Source of the DNA: an uncultured Pseudomonadota bacterium
GTDB lineage: Bacteria; Pseudomonadota; Gammaproteobacteria; Steroidobacterales; Steroidobacteraceae
NCBI GenBank assembly: GCA_903879335.1
Contig: CAIRLC010000004.1
Coordinates: forward strand, 1-51,097
Length of the DNA stretch: 51,097 nucleotides
Reading direction: 5' to 3'
A program made the translations under genes and the position numbers. The notes under the pieces were generated by a model. It saw nothing but the letters and a program-made list of their open reading frames with translations. It did not search any database and was not told the origin of the DNA. Positions 1 to 8,866 of the stretch are shown here, one piece after another. The first letter of the stretch is position 1, and the number at the start of each line of letters is the position of its first letter.

Positions 1-618
1 GAAGTGTTGATCGCCACGGACGATGATCGTATCGCTTCAGTCGCTCGGGCTTTTGGTGCTGACGTGGTCATGACGTCCGCGGATCACCCTTCAGGGACGG
101 ACCGGCTGGCTGAAGTCGCTCGATTGCGGCATTGGGCTGACGATACAGTGATCGTGAACGTGCAGGGCGATGAACCACTGCTGCCACCCGCCAATGTGAT
201 CCAAGTGGCGGAGTTGCTCGCGGCTCACCCACAGGCGGCGATCGCAACCTTGAAAACGCCTATTAATGATGCGGACGATTTTCAGGATCCAAACGTTGTC
301 AAGGTCGTGAGCGATTTACACGAACGGGCGCTCTATTTCTCTCGTGCGCCGATACCGTGGCCGCGCGATGCAGAGCGGATCAGTTCTCGTGCGCAGGCTT
401 GGCGTCATATCGGGCTTTACGCCTATCGGGTCGGCCCATTGAAACAGTTGGCCAATCTTGCGCCGAGCGCGCTTGAGATGACGGAGCGTCTCGAGCAACT
501 GCGCGCCTTGGAGAATGGTTTACTGATTATGATTGCGACCGCGAGGGAAGTCCCCGGACCTGGGGTCGACACACCCGATGATCTGGTGCGGGTTGCGGCT
601 TTAGTACTGGACAGATAA
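1..618 (+). CDS. kdsB: 3-deoxy-manno-octulosonate cytidylyltransferase (CMP-Kdo synthetase), 5'-truncated by the window edge
   Basis: The enzyme activates Kdo with CTP to give CMP-Kdo in the cytoplasm, the donor for lipopolysaccharide inner-core synthesis. The frame is open from base 1, so the N-terminus lies outside the window; about 205 of the usual roughly 250 residues are present. The N-terminal nucleotide-binding loop is missing, but the NVQGDEPLL segment, the HPSGTDR segment and the YFSRAPIPWPRD segment typical of KdsB are all visible, as is the ALEMTERLEQLRALENG stretch and the C-terminal GVDTPDDL. The GTG in codon 2 of the window is an internal codon, not a start. The gene ends 222 bases before the giant oxidase. 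In related genomes kdsB is commonly followed by the low-molecular-weight phosphatase and rne, both of which occur here after the oxidase block. Identification is firm; only the start is unknown. Confidence 0.95.
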   Translation, partial: EVLIATDDDRIASVARAFGADVVMTSADHPSGTDRLAEVARLRHWADDTVIVNVQGDEPLLPPANVIQVAELLAAHPQAAIATLKTPINDADDFQDPNVVKVVSDLHERALYFSRAPIPWPRDAERISSRAQAWRHIGLYAYRVGPLKQLANLAPSALEMTERLEQLRALENGLLIMIATAREVPGPGVDTPDDLVRVAALVLDR

Positions 619-670
619 GCGCGCGACTGCGCTGTGCATTTTTCACAAATGTTTCACAGTTTCATTTTGA

Positions 671-711
671 GTATCAAATAGTTGGATCATTTTTTGATAC
701 CCAGTTTTTTT
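671..711 (+). terminator. Candidate weak intrinsic terminator after kdsB
   Basis: Perfect 8-base arms GTATCAAA (671-678) and TTTGATAC (693-700) enclose a 14-base loop, and a run of seven T follows at 705-711. The stem is AT-rich, so termination would be weak. The dyad could instead be an operator, because it lies directly upstream of the oxidase promoter and the T-run touches its -35 element. Confidence 0.4.
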
Positions 712-738
712 AACAGATTCTGTCAAATCGGATACTAT
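710..738 (+). promoter_or_regulatory. Sigma70-type promoter of the multicopper oxidase gene
   Basis: TTAACA (710-715) and TACTAT (733-738) are separated by exactly 17 bases, in a stretch clearly more AT-rich than the flanking genes. Transcription would start near 745 and give a leader of about 95 bases. The leader contains a small stem CACAGC (750-755)/GCTGTG (763-768). A purine-rich GGAAAGG at 821-827 is the likely ribosome binding site, though 13 bases from the ATG is long. Confidence 0.6.
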
Positions 739-840
739 GTTAACGTGCACACAGCACAATTCGCTGTGGCGCGAGCTGCGCTAGTTCACAGTTTTAGCGG
801 CAGCGTTTGATTCGTTACATGGAAAGGATTTCCCAAGTCA

Positions 841-3800
841 ATGAACACTCTCAAGCGAACTATGCGCGAGGCCCGTGCGGCTGCAATTATCGCGACGACA
901 ATACTATTTGGGTCGTCAGCGCTCGCTGGTCCCGGATTCGTCCCTGGCTATAGTCGCGGCGCCAATCCTGCCGGCGCTCCGGACGTCATCGAGCAAACCT
1001 TTTACGCCAACAGTCCACTTGGACTGCGGCCGGATCCCATCATCGGGGCCGCCGGTGCGCCGATCGATACGGGCGCTGCGCTGCGTAAGTTCATCGACGT
1101 GTTGCCGAGTGTTCCAGGCCTTGCGCCGACGACGAACGCCGGTAGCGGTTCGATGGCGCTGACGGGTTCGAAGTACATTCCACTCGCGGTGCCTAAAGTC
1201 TGGCCGACGGATTCTGCGGATTACTACCACCTTGCGATGGTGGAGTATCAGGAGCAAATGCACTCGGATTTGCCTAAAGCGTCGGTGTTGCGCGGCTATG
1301 TGCAGATCGAAGAGCCGGGTGAGTCACCGGCCCCTGCGGGCTCGCATCACGTCGCCTTGTTCTATCCGAACGGGACCGCCATGCAGTTGCCGGATGCTAA
1401 CGGTGTACTGCAGCCGGTCTATGCCTACGATCGCCCGCACTATCTCGGACCCATGATCGTCGCCACCAAAAATCATCCCACTCGAATCAAGTACTCCAAC
1501 CTGTTGCCGGTGGGTGATGCGACCGGCCTCGACCAAGATGGTCACCCGCTCGGCAATGGTGTTGCCGGTCGTAACGGTGATTTGCCGTTGCCGGTCGATA
1601 AGACCTTGGCTAGCGCCAACCTGCAGCAAAATCGGGTTGACGTGCATTTGCACGGTGGTCTGACGCCGTGGATCTCGGACGGCAGTCCGCACCAGTGGAC
1701 GATTCCCGTGGGTGATAGCCGTTACGGGTATTTGTCCGACATCGCGGTCACCACCGCTGGCTCTGGCTACAGTCCACATCCCACCATCACCATCGATCCG
1801 CCGCAGAGCGTCGCGACGGCGACGGCGGTCATCGATCCGGCGACCACCGGCGTCTCATACCTCAAACTCACGAACCCAGGCGCATTTTTCAGCGCCAGCG
1901 CGCCGCCGGCGGTGACGATCACGCCGCCGACCTTGCCTGCCAGCGCGCAGGCGACGGCGACGGGTACCGCGGCCGCCTTGAAGGTGGCGAGCCTCACCGT
2001 CACGAATGGCGGTTCCTCCTATGGCGTTGCCCCACCGGTGACCATTTCAGCGCCCACCGGTGTGGCCGCGACTGCGACCGCTACCTCTGCATTGAAGACG
2101 ACCGGAACCGCTGCGCAGAGAACCCAGTTGGCCGGTTTGACGCTCACGGCCGCCGGTAGCCTCTATGACCCTGCGCTGCCACCGGTGGTGACGATCCCAG
2201 CGCCGCAGGCCGCCGTCGATGCGACGGCAACCTTGGGTGTTGTGAATGGTTCCTTGTCTTCGGTGACCGTCAATCGGAACTTTGGTTATTACGGCACGGC
2301 GCCGACGTTGACCGTGAGCACGCCACCGGCGGCCTCTAATGCGACGGCAAGTGCGGCCATTACGCCGACGGGCACAGTCTCAGGCGTGACCCTCACCAAC
2401 ACCTCGAACTGGGGTTACTGGGCGCAACCCACCGTGACGCTCTCAGCGCCGCCTGCGGCGGTCTCGGCAGGTGCGGTCACGGCGACGATGTCAGGCGGCT
2501 CGTTGAGCGCATTGTCGATGGCGACTCCAGCGAACTTTGGTTACTTCACCGCGCCAACTGTGAACATTCCCGCGCCGCCACCGGCCGTGTCGGCGGGCAC
2601 GGTGACCGCCACGCTGACGGGGGCTGCCGTGAGCGCGCTGACCATGAGCACCCCGGCCAACTTCGGCTATTTGACGCCTCCAACGGTCACCATCTCGCCG
2701 CCCTCGTTGGCAGTGACCGCCACGGCCAGCGCAGCTGGCGTCAACGCCGCCTCGGGTACGTTGACCGGCGTGACCCTGGGCGCGAGCGGAGCCGCTTACA
2801 CGGCCGCTCCAACCGTAAGCATTGCAGCCCCGCCAGCGGCTGTGCCCGCTTCAGCCACGGCCGTGGTCACGGGGGGCGTGGTCACCGGTCTTACGTTGAC
2901 CAACGGCGGTTACGGTTATTGGAGTCCTGCTACAGTCACCATTGGTGCAGCGCCAGCGGCAGGTGCACGTGCCACGGTCAACACGACCGTGGCGACTGCG
3001 ACCGGAGCCCTGACGACTACCGTCTCAAACGGCGGCTCGGGCTACACGGCGGCGCAGAGTGCTACGGCGTTGACGATCTCCGCGCCACCGGCAGCGGTCA
3101 ACGCCGGTCTCACGTCAGCGACGACGACAACGTCGACATTGAATGCGTCGGGCGGTGTGGCCTCTATCGGATTCAACGCGTCGAACTTCGGCTATTGGAC
3201 CGCACCGACCGTGACGATCGCGGTCCCTTCGGGTACGTTTACGCGCGCTACGGCGACGGTCACCACCTTAAGAGCCGTGACCATCACCAACGCCGGTGCG
3301 GGCTACACCACGGCGCCAGCCGTGACTTTCACCGGCACACCGACGTCAGGAACGGCCTGGACCGCGACCGCGACGATCTCCGCGGGCAAGGTGACAGCCA
3401 TCACCATTTCCGGCACCGGCGTTTACGCAACGGCGCCGACCTTGGCGATTGCGGCACCGGCTAACGTCCGTGCAACCGCTGTGGCTACGATTTCCCAAGG
3501 CAAGCTCACGGGCTTCATGATTACGAACGCCGGCGCCGGATACACCACGGCCCCGGTGGTGACGCTGAGCGCGGGTCCCGTGGCCGGTACCCAGGCCGCA
3601 GGCACCATCACCGTGACCAACGGCGCGGTCAGCGGAATCACGCTGACGAATGCCGGTCGAGGCTATAGCCCGACGACCCCGCCCACGGTCACAGTGCCGG
3701 CGCCGTTGACGGGCGGCGGTACGCAGGCCACCGCGACGACTACGGTCGCAAATGGTCGTATCACCGGGCTCACGATCACTGCCGGTGGCAGTGGTTACAC

Positions 3801-6800
3801 CTCGACGCCTACGGTCACGTTCTCGGCGCCAACCGCCGGCACGCAGGCCACGGCGACGGCGACCTACAGCGCGGGTGCGGTGACTGCTGTGACGATGACC
3901 AGTGCAGGATCGGGTTACGATCCCACCGCTGCTGTCCCTGCGATCACCATCGCCGCGCCAACCGGTGGTGGCACGCCGGCCACCGCGATCGCGACGGTTG
4001 CGAATGGCGTGCTGACCGGCTTCACGATCACCAATCCGGGGTCTGGCTATGCGAGCCCGCCGACGGTCACCGTATCGGCGCCAACGCCGAGCGTGGCGGC
4101 AACGGCAGTGGCTAACGTCTCTGCAGGCGTGCTCACCGGATTTGCCATCACGAATGCAGGCAGCAATTATTTGTCTGCGCCTACGGTGACCCTGTCCTCG
4201 GGGCCGACCGCGAGCGCAACAGCCACGGCGACAGCGACACTGGATGGCAACGGTAAAGTCACCGGGTTCCGCCTGGTCAATGCCGGTGCTAACTACGTGA
4301 CCGCACCGACGGTCACCGTCTCGGCCGCAGCGCCATCGGTCCGCGCGACGGTTACAGCGACCATCGGAAACGGCGTCCTTGGCGTGTCAATCACCAACCG
4401 GGGATCCGGATATTCGGCGGTGAGCCCACCGACGATCTCCGGCTTGCCGCTCTCCACGCCGAGCATTGCAGCCACGGCAACGGCTACGGTCTCGGCCGCT
4501 GGTGCGATCAGCGGGGTTACACTCACGAATGCGGGGCAGGGCTACATTACAGCGCCCACCGTCACGATCGCGGATCCTCCACGGCCACGCACTGCAACAG
4601 CGACATCGGCATTCTTGAACGGCGTCGTCACGTCGTTGAGCATCGTCGACGCGGGTTGGGGCTATGTGGCTGCACCGACCGTGACGGTTGGACCGGCTTA
4701 CTCGCCCAACCCAGCCACGGCCACCGCCGTTGTGGCGTCCGATGGCACGATTGCGGGTTTCAATCTGACGTCACCGGGTGGTGGCTATGACGCGACTCAC
4801 CCACCCAGTGTCTCAATTGCCTGGCCCGCCCGTGCGAGGCAGGCGACCGCCGCGCTGACCGTGACCGCGGGTGCGCTGACCGGAGTCTCGCTCACTGATC
4901 ATGGCGGTGGCTACTTAGCCACGCCGAATGTGACGGTGACGGACGCCGGATCCGGCCGCAACGGGGTCGTGCACGCGCTGGCCGTGATGCCTACCGGACC
5001 CTCGTTCCGCCAAGTTCCGGATATGGTGGGTGCGGGTGATGCGGGCACGCGGCCCGCCTTCTATACCGCGCCGACGGTGGGTGAGGGCACGCTGTATTAC
5101 ACGAATAACCAGTCGTCACGTCTGATGTGGTACCACGACCATACGTCAGGGATCACGCGTCTGAACGTCTATGAGGGTATGGCGGCTCCGTACTTGCTGC
5201 GTGATCCTGCGGTAGACCCGGCCTTGCCGGCGTTGCACACGACTGCGGGTACCTTTGACGGGCTGATCCCGGAAGAAATCATTCCGCTGATCATTCAGGA
5301 CAAGACCTTCGTACCGAAGGACGTCGCCTTGCAGGACGCGCGTTGGGATACCAGCCACTGGGGCCAGTACGGCGACTTGTGGTTCCCGCACGTTTACGAG
5401 ACGAATCAGAACCCAGCGATGCTGGCCTCCGCGAGTGCCGCTGGTCGTTGGGACTGGGGCCCGTGGTTCGCGGTCGTGTATCCGTCGATGTATGCGCTGC
5501 CCTCTGGTCGTTACGGTGATGAAACCACGACGCCGGAAGCGTACGAGGACTCAGCGCTCGTCAACGGTGTCGCGTTTCCAACGGTCAGCGTTGAACCGCG
5601 GGCTTACCGCTTCTATATCCTCAACGCGGCGAACGATCGCTTCTTGAATCTCGGGATTTACAAAGCGGATGCGCTGCAGGTTCGTCATGGCGATCCACGG
5701 GACGCAGGCGACGTCGTGGGTGTCGAAATCAAGGCGGGGCCTGCGGGTGGTGATCAGCCGGGCAACTACACCGGCAATCCGTTCTCCAATCTGCCTGGTC
5801 TCACGCCTTGGCCGACGGATTTGAATTGGAAGCCACTGCCGTCCGAAATGGGCCCGTCGATGATTCAGACCGGGAATGAAGGCGGTCTGCTGCCATTCTG
5901 GGTCGAGCAACCAGCAGTACCGGTGAGTTTCGATTACAACCGTCGCAGCATCACGGTGCTGAACGTCTCGCAAGACAATGACGTGACGCAGGCCTGCTAT
6001 CCGAAGTGCCACGGTCTGTATGTGGGCCCGGCTATGCGTGCGGATGTGGTGATCGACTTCGCGCCCTACGCGGGTCAAACGCTCATTCTGTACAACGACA
6101 ATCCCGCACCGAACCCCGGCTTCGATCCGCGTATCGATTACTTCACGGATAATGATCCGGGTAATGCCGGTAATTATGCGACGGGCGGCGCGCCGAGCAC
6201 GATCGCGGGTTATGGCCCGAATACGCGCACCGTCATGCAAATCAAGGTGGCGGCTCAAACCAGCACGCCGATCGACTATGTCACCGCGCTGAATGCGGGC
6301 GCCTACAATCCAACGGCATTGGGCTTTGGTCATTCCATCGGCAATCCGAAAGGCACGCCAGGCGTGATGCAGAAGGTGTATGCCGATACCCAAGACGCCC
6401 CGATCGTTGGTGCCGAGGCATACAACGTGGTTGGCATGATGGATCAGAAACCCATCGCAACCTTCGCGACGAACTACATCGACCAATATGCCGATAAGTT
6501 CTTGGCATCAGCGAATGAACCGGCGTTCTTCGTCACCAACCCGGGTCCATTGACCTTGGTCGGCGTGCTCTTATCAGGCAACACCACGTCGACGGGCGGT
6601 GCAAGCGGCATCGGTACCGGCACGGCGCCCGTTAATGGCGGCGCAGGAACGGGCTACTTGACTGATCCGACGGTGCGTATTGACCCACCGGGATGTGATC
6701 CGGTCACCAGTGGCCGCGTGGCCTGCCACCAAGCCGTGGCCGTCGCTCACGCCCAAAAAGGCCAGGTGATGTCCATCGACTTGATTGATCCGGGCGCCGG

Positions 6801-8802
6801 CTACACCGAAGTGCCGAAGGTGGCGATCATTTCGAACGGTCAAGTCGTGACCCTATCCACGACCAACGTTGGTGCGGGATACACGGTTGGATCGACGGTG
6901 CCGGTCACCATTGATCCACCGACGCCCTGTGTAGCGCCTGCAGTGTGCGTACAAGCCACAGCCTCGGCCACGGTCAACGCAGACGGCAGCTTGGCGCTCT
7001 TGCTCGGCACCGGCGGTACGGGTTACACGACAGCGCCGAACGTGACGATCGCGCCACCACCGCAGGTGTCGGCGACGGGCACCAGCACCGTGGCCGCAGG
7101 CTCGGTGTCTGCGATTACCGTGTCGACGCCGGGTAGTTATGCCCCGAGTAGTCCGGTGACGGTCAGTGTCGCTGCACCGCCTGCGGCGCAGACGGCAGGC
7201 ATCACTGCCGCGGTCGTTCCGTTGGCCGGTGGGGGCTTCTGCTGCACGCTCTCGATCACGAATCCTGGGCGTGGCTATACCGCAGGTTTCACGGCGACGA
7301 TTACCGACCCGACAAATCCTGCCAATACCTCGGCCCAAGTGACTGCGACGGTCACGAATGGCCAGGTGACGAGCGTGCTGTTGACGGGTTACGGGCTGAC
7401 CTACGGTGGCGCGCAGTTGACGGTGCCTGCGCCGCCAGCGGCGGTACCGGCGACGGCCACAGCGCTTGCTGATGGCACGGGTTCCCTGACATCGGCGAAT
7501 GTGACAATCACGAATCCAGGCACGGGCTACACGACGGCGCCGGCGGTAACATTCAGCGGCGGTACGCCTGCGGTTGCACAGGCCGGTATCGGTGGCGGCG
7601 GTGGCTCCGGCGCCTTTGCCGTCGCGATCGGCTCAACGACGCGGGCCTTTGCGGTTGCCGCGGCCGTGCCGAACTCCGGTGTACCGTTGGTGTCGGGCTC
7701 GACGCTCGCCAACCAAACCATCACCTTGCCGCAGTTCAGTTGCTCGGCCGGTAGCACGACGTGTCCGACGATCGATTGGACGAACGTGTCGGTGGGCCGA
7801 CTGATGAATCCGGCCATCCAGGAATTGTTCGAGCCGTTCTACGGTCGAATGAATGCAACGCTGGGCATCGAAATGCCGAATTCGTCGCTGCAAGTGCAGA
7901 CCACGCTGCCGCTCAACTATGTGGATCCGGCAACCGAGAAAATGGAAGCGGGTACGGTTCAGATGTGGAAGGTCACGCATAACGGCGTCGACACCCATCC
8001 GGTCCATTTCCACCTCGTGAATGTGCAAGTGATCAACCGCGTGGGTTGGGATGGCACGGTTAAGCCGCCCGAGGATAACGAGTACGGCTGGCGCGAGACG
8101 GTGACGATGAATCCGCTCGAGGATATCTTTGTGGTCATGCGGGCGGCGATGCCGGTGTCTCCATTCGGTATCGACCACAGCTATCGTGCGGAGGATCCCT
8201 CGCAGCCACTGGGTGTGAACCTTGGCTTCACGCAGTTCTCAGTGGAAGGCCTGAACGGTACGCCGACGAATGGCTTCCCGGTCGCTGCGTCGGCCTACGG
8301 CGCCAATGCGCCGGGGTTGGCGGGTCCGACGACCGTCGTGAACGGAATGGAAGAGTACGACAACGAGTACGTCTGGCACTGTCACATCCTCGGTCACGAG
8401 GAGAATGACTTCATGCGGGCAATCTCGGTGGCCGTACAGACCCAAGCCCCGCCGGCACCGACGGGCTTTACGGCCAGCCAGGCGAGCGCCAATGGTCCGG
8501 TGAGCTTCACATGGGTCGACCCGACGCCTTACAGCGCGCAGACGAGTTACGGCAACCCCCAGAATGAGCTGGGCTTCAAGGTCGAGCGATCACTGGATAG
8601 CGGCACGACGTGGGTTTTGGCGGCCTCGGCGCCAGCCAATGCCACGACGGCAGTCGACATCGCGCCGAGCGGTCGCAGCGGCCAGGTCGTCCAATACCGC
8701 GTCTATGGCTACAACGTCGCGAGTGCGAACCGCTTGTTGAATGCGGATCCGAACTCGACTGGCATGGGCGCGACAGCCACCACCAGTGTGACGCTGAAGT
8801 AA
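841..8802 (+). CDS. Giant secreted multicopper oxidase (bilirubin oxidase/CotA-like) with two internal repeat arrays
   Basis: A 2,653-residue exported protein. Residues 1-29 form a signal peptide with SPase I site ALA before G30. All four copper motifs of a three-domain multicopper oxidase are present: HLHGG (H269, H271), WYHDH (H1432, H1434), HPVHFH (H2386, H2389, H2391) and HCHILGHEENDFM (H2513, C2514, H2515, H2519). The family couples one-electron oxidation of a substrate (phenols, bilirubin, metal ions) to reduction of O2 to water. Normally the first two motifs lie a few tens of residues apart; here about 1,160 residues separate them because a 26-unit repeat array is inserted after the HQWTIP segment and before the VPDM segment. 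A second array separates domain 2 (about 1440-1900) from domain 3. The position homologous to the type-1 axial Met is F2524. An FN3-like stretch ends the protein (about 2538-2653). The frame is uninterrupted. Substrate is unknown; metal oxidation is possible but unproven. Confidence 0.9.
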   Translation: MNTLKRTMREARAAAIIATTILFGSSALAGPGFVPGYSRGANPAGAPDVIEQTFYANSPLGLRPDPIIGAAGAPIDTGAALRKFIDVLPSVPGLAPTTNAGSGSMALTGSKYIPLAVPKVWPTDSADYYHLAMVEYQEQMHSDLPKASVLRGYVQIEEPGESPAPAGSHHVALFYPNGTAMQLPDANGVLQPVYAYDRPHYLGPMIVATKNHPTRIKYSNLLPVGDATGLDQDGHPLGNGVAGRNGDLPLPVDKTLASANLQQNRVDVHLHGGLTPWISDGSPHQWTIPVGDSRYGYLSDIAVTTAGSGYSPHPTITIDPPQSVATATAVIDPATTGVSYLKLTNPGAFFSASAPPAVTITPPTLPASAQATATGTAAALKVASLTVTNGGSSYGVAPPVTISAPTGVAATATATSALKTTGTAAQRTQLAGLTLTAAGSLYDPALPPVVTIPAPQAAVDATATLGVVNGSLSSVTVNRNFGYYGTAPTLTVSTPPAASNATASAAITPTGTVSGVTLTNTSNWGYWAQPTVTLSAPPAAVSAGAVTATMSGGSLSALSMATPANFGYFTAPTVNIPAPPPAVSAGTVTATLTGAAVSALTMSTPANFGYLTPPTVTISPPSLAVTATASAAGVNAASGTLTGVTLGASGAAYTAAPTVSIAAPPAAVPASATAVVTGGVVTGLTLTNGGYGYWSPATVTIGAAPAAGARATVNTTVATATGALTTTVSNGGSGYTAAQSATALTISAPPAAVNAGLTSATTTTSTLNASGGVASIGFNASNFGYWTAPTVTIAVPSGTFTRATATVTTLRAVTITNAGAGYTTAPAVTFTGTPTSGTAWTATATISAGKVTAITISGTGVYATAPTLAIAAPANVRATAVATISQGKLTGFMITNAGAGYTTAPVVTLSAGPVAGTQAAGTITVTNGAVSGITLTNAGRGYSPTTPPTVTVPAPLTGGGTQATATTTVANGRITGLTITAGGSGYTSTPTVTFSAPTAGTQATATATYSAGAVTAVTMTSAGSGYDPTAAVPAITIAAPTGGGTPATAIATVANGVLTGFTITNPGSGYASPPTVTVSAPTPSVAATAVANVSAGVLTGFAITNAGSNYLSAPTVTLSSGPTASATATATATLDGNGKVTGFRLVNAGANYVTAPTVTVSAAAPSVRATVTATIGNGVLGVSITNRGSGYSAVSPPTISGLPLSTPSIAATATATVSAAGAISGVTLTNAGQGYITAPTVTIADPPRPRTATATSAFLNGVVTSLSIVDAGWGYVAAPTVTVGPAYSPNPATATAVVASDGTIAGFNLTSPGGGYDATHPPSVSIAWPARARQATAALTVTAGALTGVSLTDHGGGYLATPNVTVTDAGSGRNGVVHALAVMPTGPSFRQVPDMVGAGDAGTRPAFYTAPTVGEGTLYYTNNQSSRLMWYHDHTSGITRLNVYEGMAAPYLLRDPAVDPALPALHTTAGTFDGLIPEEIIPLIIQDKTFVPKDVALQDARWDTSHWGQYGDLWFPHVYETNQNPAMLASASAAGRWDWGPWFAVVYPSMYALPSGRYGDETTTPEAYEDSALVNGVAFPTVSVEPRAYRFYILNAANDRFLNLGIYKADALQVRHGDPRDAGDVVGVEIKAGPAGGDQPGNYTGNPFSNLPGLTPWPTDLNWKPLPSEMGPSMIQTGNEGGLLPFWVEQPAVPVSFDYNRRSITVLNVSQDNDVTQACYPKCHGLYVGPAMRADVVIDFAPYAGQTLILYNDNPAPNPGFDPRIDYFTDNDPGNAGNYATGGAPSTIAGYGPNTRTVMQIKVAAQTSTPIDYVTALNAGAYNPTALGFGHSIGNPKGTPGVMQKVYADTQDAPIVGAEAYNVVGMMDQKPIATFATNYIDQYADKFLASANEPAFFVTNPGPLTLVGVLLSGNTTSTGGASGIGTGTAPVNGGAGTGYLTDPTVRIDPPGCDPVTSGRVACHQAVAVAHAQKGQVMSIDLIDPGAGYTEVPKVAIISNGQVVTLSTTNVGAGYTVGSTVPVTIDPPTPCVAPAVCVQATASATVNADGSLALLLGTGGTGYTTAPNVTIAPPPQVSATGTSTVAAGSVSAITVSTPGSYAPSSPVTVSVAAPPAAQTAGITAAVVPLAGGGFCCTLSITNPGRGYTAGFTATITDPTNPANTSAQVTATVTNGQVTSVLLTGYGLTYGGAQLTVPAPPAAVPATATALADGTGSLTSANVTITNPGTGYTTAPAVTFSGGTPAVAQAGIGGGGGSGAFAVAIGSTTRAFAVAAAVPNSGVPLVSGSTLANQTITLPQFSCSAGSTTCPTIDWTNVSVGRLMNPAIQELFEPFYGRMNATLGIEMPNSSLQVQTTLPLNYVDPATEKMEAGTVQMWKVTHNGVDTHPVHFHLVNVQVINRVGWDGTVKPPEDNEYGWRETVTMNPLEDIFVVMRAAMPVSPFGIDHSYRAEDPSQPLGVNLGFTQFSVEGLNGTPTNGFPVAASAYGANAPGLAGPTTVVNGMEEYDNEYVWHCHILGHEENDFMRAISVAVQTQAPPAPTGFTASQASANGPVSFTWVDPTPYSAQTSYGNPQNELGFKVERSLDSGTTWVLAASAPANATTAVDIAPSGRSGQVVQYRVYGYNVASANRLLNADPNSTGMGATATTSVTLK
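1732..4998 (+). repeat. Array of 26 degenerate protein repeats (about 41 residues each) inside cupredoxin domain 1
   Basis: Translated residues about 298-1386 fall into 26 units. Each unit has a strand like VTLTNAG, a turn G-x-GY, then xxAPTVTI, a Pro/Ala-rich link, and an ATATATV-x(n)-G-x-VTG strand. The composition is Ala, Thr, Val, Gly and Pro with no Cys. Units differ at most positions, so this is an old, diverged protein array rather than a recent DNA expansion. A subfamily of neighbouring units (about 6, 7, 8 and 12) carries NFGYW/NFGYF in place of GSGYT. The periodicity suggests a beta-rich, possibly solenoid-like or beads-on-string fold; that is an inference. Confidence 0.9.
6601..7569 (+). 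repeat. Second array of about 8 related repeats between cupredoxin domains 2 and 3
   Basis: Residues about 1921-2243 show the same G-x-GYTxxPxVTI pattern (AGTGYLTDPTV, GAGYTEVPKV, GAGYTVGSTV, GTGYTTAPNV, GRGYTAGFTA, GTGYTTAPAV and two weaker units). Unlike the first array it contains Cys residues: two near the start, two in the CVAPAVC segment, and an adjacent CC pair in unit 5. It is followed by a Gly-rich linker and then the domain 3 sequence. Confidence 0.85.
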
Positions 8803-8814
8803 ATCGAGGGGCGA

Positions 8815-8836
8815 GGGCGGCGCTGAGGCGCCGCCC
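8815..8836 (+). terminator. Strong GC hairpin after the oxidase stop codon, no T-run
   Basis: Nine-base perfect arms GGGCGGCGC (8815-8823) and GCGCCGCCC (8828-8836) enclose loop TGAG. There is no following T-run. It could be an attenuator, an mRNA 3'-end stabiliser or a partial terminator between the oxidase and the small downstream gene. Confidence 0.45.
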
Positions 8837-8866
8837 CAACTCCACCGACCCGATGGGAGAAACAAG

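Noticed and set aside
1732-4998. Possible CRISPR array or satellite DNA, because of the strong periodicity
   Set aside because: The period is about 123 bases at the protein level, units differ at most third positions and many residues, there are no constant DNA repeats with unique spacers, and the frame stays open throughout.
5551-6486. 311-residue open frame on the minus strand inside the multicopper oxidase
   Set aside because: It is a shadow of the oxidase middle domain; its composition (Arg, His, Ile rich) is typical of reverse-frame reading of GC-rich genes.
841-8802. Possibility that the oxidase is two genes joined by an artefact
   Set aside because: Motifs of one enzyme lie in correct order in a single frame with no stop, and the sequence resumes after each array at the point expected for one protein. 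Only long reads could fully exclude an assembly error.
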